From a bacterium (GTDB taxonomy: Bacteria > CLD3 > SB21), in the NCBI GenBank assembly GCA_013360215.1, contig JABWCP010000010.1, forward strand, positions 34,731 to 98,730: a DNA stretch of 64,000 bases, written 5' to 3'. Of this stretch, positions 48,301-55,524 are shown piece by piece. Positions within the stretch are counted from its first letter, which is position 1. Each line of letters starts with the position of its first letter. The notes under the pieces were generated by a model. The model was not told where the DNA came from and made no database searches. It saw nothing but the letters and a program-made list of their open reading frames with translations. A program made the translations under genes and the position numbers.

Positions 48301-49675
48301 CTATCAGGATAATGATTTCGCCAAACGCAGCACTGTTGCGGATTTTTGAGGCGGATTGAAAAACTTCCTCGTCCATTTCATTCTGTGTTAGCTTTCCAAT
48401 TGATTTTCGCAAACCCAAATGGTGCAAGGTGGCTTCTACTATAATTACCGCACTGTCCACAATCAAACCAAAGTCAATTGCACCTAAACTCATAAGGTTT
48501 GCACTTACGCCAAATACATTCATTAAGCCCAATGCAAAAAGCATTGATAATGGAATTGCAGAGGCTACAATAAGTCCTGCCCGGAGGTTCCCAAGAAATA
48601 TGACCAAAACGAAGATTACTATTAATGCACCTTCAATTAAATTTTTTTCTACTGTGCTGATGGCTCGGTTTACTAAGTCTGTTCTGTCTAAGTATGGTTC
48701 TATTACTACATCTTTGGGTAATGATTTTTGAATGGTTTGCATTTTATCTTTAATTCTGCCAACCACATCGGCACTATTCGCCCCTTTTAGCATCATTACC
48801 ACTCCACCTACTGCATCTACTTCACCGTTGTAAGTCATAGCACCATAACGAACGGCACTGCCTAAGCAAACTTCGGCAACATCTTTTATCAAGATAGGAA
48901 TGCCGTTAGGATTGGTTTTTACAACAATATTTTTGATGTCGTCAAACGAACCAATCAAGCCAACGCCACGAATGAAATAAGCGTTTGGTTTTTTGTCAAT
49001 GTAGGCACCACCCGTGTTTTCGTTGTTCTTTTCCAATGCGGTAAAAATTTCGGGAATGGTAATTCCCATTGCAATTAAACGGTCAGGATTTACGGCAACT
49101 TCGTATTGTTTGAGTTGCCCGCCAAAGCTGTTTACTTCTGCAATTCCTGGTGTGCCATAAAGTTGTCGGGCAACAATCCAATCTTGCATTGTCCGCAAGT
49201 CCATTGCTGTGTATTTACTTTCACTGCCTTTTTTCGGGTGAATAATGTATTGATACACTTCGCCCAAACCTGTGCTAACGGGTGCTAATTCAGGTGTTCC
49301 AACACCTTTTGGGATTTTGCTTTCGGCTTCTTTAAGTCGTTCGTTTATGAGTTGTCGTGCAAAGTAGATGTCCACTTTGTCGTGAAAGACAACGGTAATT
49401 ACCGAAAGTCCGAAACGGGAAATGCTTCGCAATTCCTCTAAGTCGGGAAGGTTGGCAATGCTTTGTTCTATAGGATAAGTTACCAACTGTTCCACCTCTT
49501 GTCCTGCAAGGGTAGGGCAAACGGTGATGATTTGCACCTGATTGTTGGTAATGTCGGGAACTGCGTCAATAGGCAGTTTTGTAGCACTCCACACTCCCCA
49601 AACAATGAGTGCAAGCGTCATCAATGCAATGATGAATTTATTTTTTATGCTGAAAGCAATTATTTTGTCTAACAT
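45314..49675 (-). CDS. CusA/CzcA heavy-metal RND pump fused to a TolC/CzcC-like outer-membrane factor
   Basis: Residues 1-1040 are a complete HME-RND transporter with 12 membrane helices, two periplasmic loops and the family motifs PLSMLFALGLMNVFGVSANLMSLGAIDFGLIVDSAVI and GGLITATFLTLIVLPLLYL. After KKPIRK comes a hydrophobic stretch ending AANAQ (about 1045-1065) that looks like an internal signal peptide. Residues 1070-1453 are then an outer-membrane-factor (OEP) domain with long coiled-coil helices. Such fusions are known in Bacteroidota. Proton-driven efflux of Cu/Ag or Co/Zn/Cd from periplasm to outside is expected with the adaptor encoded downstream. Confidence 0.92.
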   Translation of the reverse strand: MLDKIIAFSIKNKFIIALMTLALIVWGVWSATKLPIDAVPDITNNQVQIITVCPTLAGQEVEQLVTYPIEQSIANLPDLEELRSISRFGLSVITVVFHDKVDIYFARQLINERLKEAESKIPKGVGTPELAPVSTGLGEVYQYIIHPKKGSESKYTAMDLRTMQDWIVARQLYGTPGIAEVNSFGGQLKQYEVAVNPDRLIAMGITIPEIFTALEKNNENTGGAYIDKKPNAYFIRGVGLIGSFDDIKNIVVKTNPNGIPILIKDVAEVCLGSAVRYGAMTYNGEVDAVGGVVMMLKGANSADVVGRIKDKMQTIQKSLPKDVVIEPYLDRTDLVNRAISTVEKNLIEGALIVIFVLVIFLGNLRAGLIVASAIPLSMLFALGLMNVFGVSANLMSLGAIDFGLIVDSAVIIVEATLHHLGLRKSIGKLTQNEMDEEVFQSASKIRNSAAFGEIIILIVYIPILTLIGIEGKMFRPMAQTVGFAIFGALILSLTYIPMMCAAFLPKTISHKQTFSDRMMNLFQRIYAPLLDKAIRFKKVIVGITVAVFVVSVFLFSKLGGEFIPTLQEGDFAFHCILPQGTSLSQSLETSMQASRIIKEFDEVKMVVGKTGAAEVPTDPMPPEATDMMIILKQPSEWKRDVTYDELAEEIERKLSTIPGVFFEKNQPIQMRFNELMTGIRQDVAVKIFGENMDTLLAYANKVNSVVQSVDGATEPSVERVAGLPQIVIKYNRSQIANYGLNIEDINHIVSTAFAGGGAGVVYENERKFDLVVRLDSTHRNNIDDVSHLYIPTTNGTQIPLSQVAEIKMELGPAQISREDGKRRIVVGFNISGRDVASVVTDIQKELNEKVKLPEGYYYTYGGTFENLQAASKRLMIALPVALALIFMLLYFTFGSVKQATLIYTAIPMSAIGGVFALLIRDMPFSISAGIGFIALFGVAVLNGIVLIGTFNQLEKDGMTDIIQRIKEGTKIRLRPVLMTATVASLGFLPMALSHGAGAEVQKPLATVVIGGLITATFLTLIVLPLLYLMFSKIKKPIRKISATAIVVFALLSFNAANAQTPTAKTISVEDAISSALKNNLEMQSQQLNVQSSATLKKSVFELPKTDVNFQFGQFNSINQDKAFQVSQSIPFPTYYTAKSGLYKAELQSSELQQQATANEIKAQVQYWFYQLQYLQTTKKQLQSLDSLYNDFVNAAALRYKTGETNLLEKTTAETKRGQLSQLLKQNETEFTTAYNSLKSLMNTSEDFTISVSENLQPLVLSSSFDTTLIANNPSLKVLYQQAIIAEQNKKLETASTLPDYSVGYFNQSLIGVQTINGSDVFFDRSKRFQGFNIGISIPLTFFSNAAKIKSLDYKQQALQKVADNGKLILQNQLQNAFQQYNQNLSQYNYYKTTALPNADIIISTATLGFKSGDIGYIEYLQALQTATDVQLSYLQSVNQINQSIININFLINK

Positions 49676-49712
49676 TATTTTTTAATCAATTTAATGAATG
49701 AATACACGATTA

Positions 49713-49767
49713 CTTGCGGTGCGTTAGCACCGTAAGTAGTTTTGTTTTGTTCCGCTGAAGGCGGAAC
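49713..49767 (-). repeat. Two tandem hairpins between the DUF6660-like gene and the RND pump gene
   Basis: CTTGCGGTGC/GCACCGTAAG (49713-49736) and GTTCCGC/GCGGAAC (49749-49767) are perfect or near-perfect stems within the operon leader of the pump gene. Neither is followed by a T run in the direction of transcription. They may stabilise or attenuate the transcript. Confidence 0.45.
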
Positions 49768-49779
49768 CTCATAAATTCA

Positions 49780-50103
49780 TTAACTGATTTTAGGCGGCTG
49801 CCAAATAGATAAATACACCTCTGAAACAAAAGAGGCGTTGTAAACAAGAAAGTCTTGAGATGCAAAAGGTGTCAGGTTGTATAATGCAGTCGGGTAGAAA
49901 ATGTTGGTCATAGATTGTCCGCAACAAGCACACATACAAGAAGGTGAGCAATTCTCGGTGTCGCTGTCGTGGTCTGAGTGGTCGGTTGTGGCGAAAGTAG
50001 ATTGTTCTGAACCATGATATTTACAGTCGTCCTTGTCGCTGCAAGGCATAACCGCCAAAGCCAACAAGTAAAAACTGAATATGAGTGTCAAAATTTTTTT
50101 CAC
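49780..50103 (-). CDS. Small Cys/His-rich secreted protein (DUF6660-like) ending in IWQPPKIS
   Basis: From the GTG at 50103 the product is 107 aa: VKKILTLIFSFYLLALAVMP is a signal peptide, followed by a Cys/His/Asp-rich segment (CSDKDDCKYHGSEQ, DHSDHDSDTENCSPSCMCAC) able to bind soft metals, and a C-terminal half ending EVYLSIWQPPKIS. Such proteins sit upstream of CusA-type pumps in Bacteroidota. An ATG at 50193 would begin inside the upstream gene and before the insertion junction, so the GTG is preferred. A TACATTTG promoter-like element lies at 50108-50115, so close that the mRNA may be nearly leaderless. Confidence 0.65.
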   Translation of the reverse strand: MKKILTLIFSFYLLALAVMPCSDKDDCKYHGSEQSTFATTDHSDHDSDTENCSPSCMCACCGQSMTNIFYPTALYNLTPFASQDFLVYNASFVSEVYLSIWQPPKIS

Positions 50104-50107
50104 GGAG

Positions 50108-50115
50108 CAAATGTA
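50108..50115 (-). promoter_or_regulatory. Bacteroidota-type -7 element of the metal-efflux operon
   Basis: The minus strand reads TACATTTG, matching the TAnnTTTG -7 consensus of Bacteroidota. The usual TTG near -33 is not clear. Initiation would be at or next to the GTG start at 50103. Confidence 0.4.
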
Positions 50116-50161
50116 AGGAAGTCCGCCGAATGTTACAATACCGAAATGCGCGGTATAACTT

Positions 50162-50679
50162 TTAGGTGCTGTTATAACCAGTACGGCGTACATTGCTTAC
50201 GTTTTCCTTATGTGTCTGCATAACCATTTTAAACTGAGTTGTCAATACTGGTAATAACGAAATGATTAAACTAATGACGAAAATACTGTCGTAGCGAATG
50301 TCATTGTATCTCAAGACCCTTGTCCCGTCGTCACAGGCAGTGCATTCAAGTAGTTTAATTGAACTGTCAAAATAGAAATACAACATTACTGTTACTGGAA
50401 AAATTAATATAGCTAATACACAATTAATTAATCTTTGTCTTGGTGTCTGCTTAAAGATGAAATAGGAAAACAGAGTCGTGTAGAGTCCGAAAGAGATAAC
50501 AAACAAGTCACTTGCGAAATGGAAGTATTTACGAGGATGCTAAATGAAATTTTATAATTTGTCAGCGAACAATATAAATGCCTGATTGTTTTTTGATAAG
50601 TGTCCTCGAAGTAAAACGAAAGTCCAGCCGTCACGACAAATATTAAGAAGAGAATAATTATGGTTTTCAACTTTGTCAT
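50162..50679 (-). pseudogene. Membrane-protein cassette gene broken by a frameshift
   Basis: Two overlapping frames (50679-50428, MTKLKTIIILFLIFVVTAGL; and 50506-50162) look like parts of one protein. Reading LTNYKISFS in the first frame and then shifting one base near 50530 gives PRKYFHFASDLFVISFGLYT, continuing in the second frame to the end RRTGYNST. The combined product of about 170 aa would have four hydrophobic segments. One missing base explains both pieces. The stop codon lies 6 bases beyond the closing core of its cassette. Family not recognised; a sequencing error is the alternative to a true frameshift. Confidence 0.55.
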
Positions 50680-50708
50680 TTAATTGTCCGGGTCTGTCTG
50701 CCGTATTG

Positions 50709-50843
50709 GTTATAACGGTTCTCGGCTTTGCGTAGTGGCGGACTTAGAAGTACTTCACTGTCAGCCTACCACAAATGCTGATTAGATGCACAAAGTTACA
50801 ATTTTGCACTGAGCCCGCCATTACGCAAAACCGATGTTGTGCC
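50709..50843 (-). repeat. attC-like inverted repeat F
   Basis: Core GGTTATAAC (ending 50716), left arm CGGCTTTGCGTAGTGGCGG (from 50723), right arm GCCCGCCATTACGCAAAACC (50813-50832) and closing core GTTGTGCC (50836-50843). The closing core is the exact complement of GGCACAAC (55388-55395) at the start of the same cassette. This is the cleanest example of the shared arm sequence. Confidence 0.85.
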
Positions 50844-50975
50844 TTCGTTGTTCTTTTTCGTCTGTTATGTTGTCGGTCAATACTGTCAGCATTGGGAAAG
50901 CTATACTCTTTGCCAAGTTTTGGTTTGCGTGTCGGCTCGTGCGACTTGGCAATGTGTATGGCTTGTGGGTTGGAT

Positions 50976-53207
50976 TTAATAATTAAGTGTCAGTCCTATT
51001 CCAAAACCCATATCACTGTCGTAATGTGTTCTGAACCCTAAGTTTTTACTTGCGATATAATTTAGTCCAAACATATATTCTTTGTCTGTATTTACCATAA
51101 ATGAGGCTCTAAACCTTTTTGAAAGCGGAATGTCTTCACGTCTTAATTGTACTCTTACATTTCCATCGTGATAGACTTCTGTTTGTAAAATTACAAGCAT
51201 TGGTAAAGTATAAGCCACCCCTAAACTAAATTGTGTCCGATTGTCTTTGGTGTTTGTCTGCCCAAAAATATTTTTTTCAAATTCCCCATCTTGTTTTCTG
51301 TATCGCCAATCAAAACCAACAAATGGCATTAGCCATTGGTTTCTGCCAATGTATCGTCCTATGTGGGTTTCAGTTTCATAACCGTGTCTGTCGTGATAAC
51401 CTAATCGCCATTCTGTGCCAAAACTCCAACGGGTATTTTGTAACATAGTCATTCCGTCATTACCATTGGTTGCAAAGTCGTTTTGGAACATAAAATGTAG
51501 TTCATTGCTTTCCCGTTGTAATTTTTTGTAAGCCCATTTTTTATCAGGCAGCAAGGGATTGGGTTCTTGGTTTTCTGTGCTAAAAACTCGGTTCATTCCT
51601 GCCATCATATGGTAGAGAATATGACAATGAAAAAACCAATCGCCATCTAAATTGGCTTCAAATTCTATAACATTGGTTTCCATTGGCATTATGTCCAACA
51701 CATTTTTAAGTGGTGCATAATCACCTTGTCCGTTTATAACCCTAAAATCGTGTCCGTGCAAGTGCATTGGGTGTCGCATCATTGAATTGTTGTAGAGTGT
51801 TATTCTTACAATTTCACCTTTTTTGATTAGAATTTTATCAGTTTCTGCAAGCACTCGGTTGTCCATACTCCACACATAGCGGTTCATATTGCCTGTTAAT
51901 TCAAACCTTAATTCTCTGATAGGTGCATCTTTTGGTAAAGTGGTTTTGGTGGGTGATTTCAGCATTGCGTAGTTTAATGTAACAATGTCATTGCTTGGCA
52001 TTGTATGATTGCTATGGTCTGAATGTTGAGATGATTTTGGTTTATTTTCTCCTGTAATTTCATGGTACATTACCGTATTCATATCCATTTGTTGAAGCGA
52101 CATATCCATTCCCATATCGTTCATTTTGCCGTTCATTTTCATCATATCATTCATCATCTTCATTCCTTCAAAATATTTCAGTTTGGGCAATGGACTTACT
52201 AACTGTTTGATACCTGAACCAATATAAATTGATGCCGATTTGGTGCGGTCTTCGGGTGTTGCCAAAAATTCGTAAGAAGTATTTTCTGCGGGAATGGTAA
52301 CAATTACGTCATACGTTTCTGAAACCCCGATTATCAGTCTATCTACCACAACAGGCTCAACATCATTGCCATCATTGGAAACTACTGTAATTTTTCCACC
52401 TGCGTAGGTGAGCCAAAAATAAGATGATGCACCACCGTTTGAAATTCGCAATCTTACTTTATCGCCTGCTTTGAATTGAGAAAGTTGACTTTCAGATGTT
52501 CCGTTAATCAAAAATTTATCATAGTACACATCACTCACATCCATTGCCAACATTCGTTTCCATTCGTTGGTTAATTTGGTTTTGAAATGCCCTGCTTTTA
52601 TGGCTTCTCCATAACTCTGAACGGTGTTTTTCTTGATGGCAAACCAATCATTGGCATTGTGTAACATTCTGTGAACATTGTCAGGATTATAGTCTGTCCA
52701 TTCGCTTAAAATAATTGGAACAGTCGGCAAATCGTCAATCCCTTTTCTGAAAGTAGGGTCGTCTGTTCTTTTAAGAAGAACCATTGAGCCGTACATTCCA
52801 ATTTGTTCTTGTAGTCCGCTATGACTGTGATACCAATGTGTGCCGTTTTGAATTATCGGGAAACGATAAATGTGCGTGGTATTAGGTTCTATCGGCATTT
52901 GGGTCAGGTACGGAACGCCATCTTCTTTATTAGGCAAATACAAACCGTGCCAATGCAAAGATGTACTTTCTTTAAGCCTATTGTGTACGTGTATTTCTGC
53001 TGTGTCGCCTTCTGTAAACGTAAGTGTAGGCATTGGAATTTGTCCGTTTACGGCAATGGCTCGTTTTTCTTTACCTGTAAAATTTACGATAGTGTCTTTT
53101 ACAAAAAGGTCATATCGGACTACTTTTTGGGCGATAGTGTTTGTGGTTGCCAATAGTAAAACAACTATCGGCAACAGTTTTTTATAAATATTTTTTTGAT
53201 TATCCAT
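50976..53207 (-). CDS. Multicopper oxidase with C-terminal outer-membrane-barrel-like domain
   Basis: A signal peptide (LLPIVVLLLATTNTIAQ) is followed by three cupredoxin domains with all copper-site motifs: HWHGLYLP, GTHWYHSHSGLQEQ, HPMHLHGHDF and HCHILYHMMAGM. A Met-rich loop (MKMMNDMMKMNGKMNDMGMD) near residue 355, typical of CopA/CueO enzymes acting on Cu(I), is present. From about residue 580 the protein continues for 160 residues with aromatic-alternating strands (WRLGYHDRHGYETETHIG, MFGLNYIASKNLGF...GIGLTLNY), which resembles the CopB-type barrel. Periplasmic Cu(I) oxidation in copper resistance is expected. It abuts the methyltransferase gene. Confidence 0.9.
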   Translation of the reverse strand: MDNQKNIYKKLLPIVVLLLATTNTIAQKVVRYDLFVKDTIVNFTGKEKRAIAVNGQIPMPTLTFTEGDTAEIHVHNRLKESTSLHWHGLYLPNKEDGVPYLTQMPIEPNTTHIYRFPIIQNGTHWYHSHSGLQEQIGMYGSMVLLKRTDDPTFRKGIDDLPTVPIILSEWTDYNPDNVHRMLHNANDWFAIKKNTVQSYGEAIKAGHFKTKLTNEWKRMLAMDVSDVYYDKFLINGTSESQLSQFKAGDKVRLRISNGGASSYFWLTYAGGKITVVSNDGNDVEPVVVDRLIIGVSETYDVIVTIPAENTSYEFLATPEDRTKSASIYIGSGIKQLVSPLPKLKYFEGMKMMNDMMKMNGKMNDMGMDMSLQQMDMNTVMYHEITGENKPKSSQHSDHSNHTMPSNDIVTLNYAMLKSPTKTTLPKDAPIRELRFELTGNMNRYVWSMDNRVLAETDKILIKKGEIVRITLYNNSMMRHPMHLHGHDFRVINGQGDYAPLKNVLDIMPMETNVIEFEANLDGDWFFHCHILYHMMAGMNRVFSTENQEPNPLLPDKKWAYKKLQRESNELHFMFQNDFATNGNDGMTMLQNTRWSFGTEWRLGYHDRHGYETETHIGRYIGRNQWLMPFVGFDWRYRKQDGEFEKNIFGQTNTKDNRTQFSLGVAYTLPMLVILQTEVYHDGNVRVQLRREDIPLSKRFRASFMVNTDKEYMFGLNYIASKNLGFRTHYDSDMGFGIGLTLNY

Positions 53208-53867
53208 TTAAGAAATTTCATTTTTTGTTGCATTGAAATAGGAAAATGTGCCAATTGCTGTATTGATAGATTTTGTTACCAAAACATTGTCAAAACCTGC
53301 TTTTGTAATAAAATCGGGCATCAATCCTTTTACATTATCATTCGTGGTTTTGAAACCATCTAACAATTGAACCAATCTAAAAGTAAATCGCATTAACTTG
53401 TTCTGTGCTTTTCCCCAATCGGCAATAATGAGTTTACCGTTAGGTTTCAAAACCCGATGCAACTCTTTAAGACAATTCAATTTTGTTTCAGCATCTAATT
53501 GATGAAAAACCAAACAATTGTAAACTTTATCAAAAGTGTTATCGGTAAAAGGTAAAATACCACCATCGTATAAATGCAATGGAATTGAAGTATTATTTTT
53601 TGCCAATTTATGTTCGGCAATCGCCTTTACTTTGGGGTCTATATCCAATCCTTCTAATTTTGTTTTTGGATTTTTCTTATGTGCCAAAATCAAATTTTGT
53701 CCTGTACCAAAGCCAAATTCTAAAATCTTTTCGTTCGCTTGTGGATTGATTTCTTCAACCAAAAGTCTTCTGAATTTTTTTTCGGGCATAGTAATTTTAA
53801 TTGCCAAATCATAATAGGCAGTTAAAAAATCGTAACCCAATGCTGGAATATATTTTTTATTTTCCAT
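53208..53867 (-). CDS. Class I SAM-dependent methyltransferase
   Basis: The 219-aa product has the SAM-binding motif I ILEFGFGTGQNLILAHKKNP at about residues 48-67, the acidic motif II LEGLDIDP, and the post-motif DGGILPFTDNTFDKVYNCLVFHQL, which place it in the Methyltransf_11/25 group (UbiE-like). Small molecules are the usual substrates, but none can be assigned. It lies between the HMA/DUF3347 gene and the multicopper oxidase, with no gap to the latter, so it belongs to the copper operon. Confidence 0.85.
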   Translation of the reverse strand: MENKKYIPALGYDFLTAYYDLAIKITMPEKKFRRLLVEEINPQANEKILEFGFGTGQNLILAHKKNPKTKLEGLDIDPKVKAIAEHKLAKNNTSIPLHLYDGGILPFTDNTFDKVYNCLVFHQLDAETKLNCLKELHRVLKPNGKLIIADWGKAQNKLMRFTFRLVQLLDGFKTTNDNVKGLMPDFITKAGFDNVLVTKSINTAIGTFSYFNATKNEIS

Positions 53868-53919
53868 TTGTTTTTTCGTTTAAAAAATGGTGTAGCCAAA
53901 TAGGCTACACCATTTTTGG

Positions 53920-54783
53920 TTATTCAATTGTTTCTACCGTTTTACCACAAGTAAGCATTTTAGAACCGTAATAAGGGTTTTTAACTGCATTTTCCTTGCT
54001 CAACCAATTAGCACCTTTGCCATTGTTTGCCATTGGGCAATGTTGGTAATAAGTAGGCGTTTCTTGTTTAGAAACTTTCAAGAGTTGATACATATTATCT
54101 GACAAAGTATTGAAATGGTCTCTTTGATGTCCCGTATCTTTGGTTTCTTCGATGTGTTCGGTATCAAATTTCAAGTCTTTCATTACTTTCATCCAAACAG
54201 TATGCTCTTCATTTGAAAGTTTATTCATCTGTACCGCATTAAGAGCATTGAGCAATTCTTTTGCTTTGGAAGAAGCTAGATTTCCGTCAGACTTTACCAA
54301 AGCATCTTTTAGAGCGAAGTAATTTTCAAAAACTGATGATAGTTGATTTACTTCTTGTTTTGTTTCAGTTGGCTTGTCTGTTGCTCCACCGTGATTGTGA
54401 TTAGTATGGTCGTTAATCGTTTCTGATTTCACAATTTCCGTTTTTTTTGCACGGTCGTATTGGCAACAATTAGGAAGTTTGGCATACGCATCATCAGGTG
54501 CAAGAAATTGGTCGCTATCGTAACCTGCCAATGCAATCCGTTTTAAGATTTCGTCTTGACTGGTTTTACTTGGGTCGTATGTAAGCGTAGCCATTTTGGT
54601 ATCTTTGTTCCAATCTACTTGGGCTACTTTCTTAACATTTCCTGTTTTTTCAATGGTGCTTTCGCACATTCCGCAGTTACCATATATTTTTACGCTTTCG
54701 GTTTTGGCGTTTTTTATTTGAGCGTTACACGCTGTGAACGATAGCAATAGGGTAATTGCCATCAATATTTTTATTGATTTCAT
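53920..54783 (-). CDS. Secreted heavy-metal-binding protein (HMA + DUF3347)
   Basis: The 287-aa product has a lipoprotein-like signal (LLLSFTACNAQ), an HMA domain (about residues 30-95) with the metal-binding GNCGMC pair in VKIYGNCGMCESTIEKTG, a His-rich linker (NDHTNHNHGG), and a DUF3347 domain (about 145-240, SSVFENYFALKDALVKSDG). The end carries YYQHCPMANNGKGANWLSKE, a typical metal-related tail, and MLTCGK. It probably sequesters or delivers copper in the periplasm. It is upstream of the methyltransferase and multicopper oxidase genes. Confidence 0.88.
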   Translation of the reverse strand: MKSIKILMAITLLLSFTACNAQIKNAKTESVKIYGNCGMCESTIEKTGNVKKVAQVDWNKDTKMATLTYDPSKTSQDEILKRIALAGYDSDQFLAPDDAYAKLPNCCQYDRAKKTEIVKSETINDHTNHNHGGATDKPTETKQEVNQLSSVFENYFALKDALVKSDGNLASSKAKELLNALNAVQMNKLSNEEHTVWMKVMKDLKFDTEHIEETKDTGHQRDHFNTLSDNMYQLLKVSKQETPTYYQHCPMANNGKGANWLSKENAVKNPYYGSKMLTCGKTVETIE

Positions 54784-54876
54784 CTTTTTTTAAATTAAAT
54801 GTTTAACGAATAATTGAATTTGAAAGCAAGAAAAATGCTTTCAATTAGACAGACCTATGGCTGTCAAGGCAAAAAA

Positions 54877-55248
54877 TTAGCCTATTTTGGGCGGTTGCCA
54901 AATAGAAAGGAAACCTGATGAATAATAGGTATCTTGATAATAAAAGTTAAGCTTACTAACGATTATTGTAATTCCTGAAAATCCGTCAAAAAAAGGAATT
55001 GTAAAGTTTGTGCAATTAGTAGGACAATGACAAGCTGGATTACCGCATTTCCCATCACAATCTTTACCGTGTTTACCACATTGTCTTTTTTCTGTGTTGC
55101 AACAATCTTTTTTTTCTGTCTTCGTATTAGATTGTTTGGTGCTAGTATTTTCTATGTTTTCAGAATTTGACCCACAAGCATAAGAGTCTGTTGGTGTCAA
55201 AAAGAAACCAATCAGGGTTAATAATGCTATGTAAAAAAATCTAGTCAT
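54877..55248 (-). CDS. Small secreted Cys-rich protein ending in IWQPPKIG
   Basis: The 123-aa product has a signal peptide (MTRFFYIALLTLIGFFLTPTDSYA) and a Cys-dense middle (KKDCCNTEKRQCGKHGKDC, CGNPACHCPTNC, about 12 Cys). The C-terminal half has alternating hydrophobic residues ending FLSIWQPPKIG. That ending is shared with the small protein at 49780-50103, which belongs to a separate cassette unit. Metal binding is likely. A TAnnTTTG promoter element at 55263-55270 lies just upstream. Family not certain. Confidence 0.75.
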   Translation of the reverse strand: MTRFFYIALLTLIGFFLTPTDSYACGSNSENIENTSTKQSNTKTEKKDCCNTEKRQCGKHGKDCDGKCGNPACHCPTNCTNFTIPFFDGFSGITIIVSKLNFYYQDTYYSSGFLSIWQPPKIG

Positions 55249-55262
55249 ATTCTTTATAACTG

Positions 55263-55270
55263 CAAATGTA
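55263..55270 (-). promoter_or_regulatory. Bacteroidota-type promoter element of the copper cassette
   Basis: The minus strand reads TACATTTG, a match to TAnnTTTG, 15 bases upstream of the 55248 start. TTGACA lies a short distance upstream, closer than the Bacteroidota spacing would require. This gives the multi-gene cassette its own promoter. Confidence 0.45.
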
Positions 55271-55387
55271 CAAATTTTATTCTGTCAAGCGTTGGTAAAA
55301 AACAGCTCTTTTGGTTTTTCAGCGTTGGCTTTATGTGTCGGCAAAAAACCAAATGTGCTGTTTGTGCGGTCGGCTTTTCTACAATGA

Positions 55388-55524
55388 GGCACAACGGTTT
55401 GGGTATTGCCGAAGGCGGGGACTTTTAGCACTGAACTTCAATAGAATTACTAAAGTTCAAATAAAGCAAAAAAGTTCAATAGAAGAACTTTAGCCCCGCT
55501 TTTGGCAATACCTTGTTAGCCATA
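55388..55524 (-). repeat. attC-like inverted repeat G
   Basis: Core GGCACAAC (55388-55395), left arm GGGTATTGCCGAAGGCGGGG (55401-55420), right arm CCCCGCTTTTGGCAATACC (55494-55512) and closing core GTTAGCCATA (55515-55524). The closing core is the exact complement of TATGGCTAAC at the start of the same cassette (56218-56227). The TAA of the gene at 55516 is formed by the core itself. Confidence 0.88.

Larger units (their letters stand above)
43575..50170 (-). mobile_element. Heavy-metal efflux operon inserted at the AAC core of an attC-like site
   Basis: The segment has the gene order DUF6660-like, cusA-OMF fusion, cusB, DUF3703, truncated czcD (all minus). Its right edge joins core GGTTATAAC (minus strand, ending 50171) to AGCACCTAAA. 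Its left edge joins czcD coding sequence GGCTCAAC to ACGGGTTTTGC of site D. Joining 50171 directly to 43574 restores GGTTATAACACGGG, a complete attC whose core complements the cassette start at 50715. Both junctions share AACA. Confidence 0.6.

Noticed and set aside
49780..50193. ATG start at 50193 for the small Cys-rich protein
   Set aside because: The extra 30 residues would begin in the neighbouring cassette gene and cross the inferred insertion junction; the GTG at 50103 starts directly at the signal peptide.
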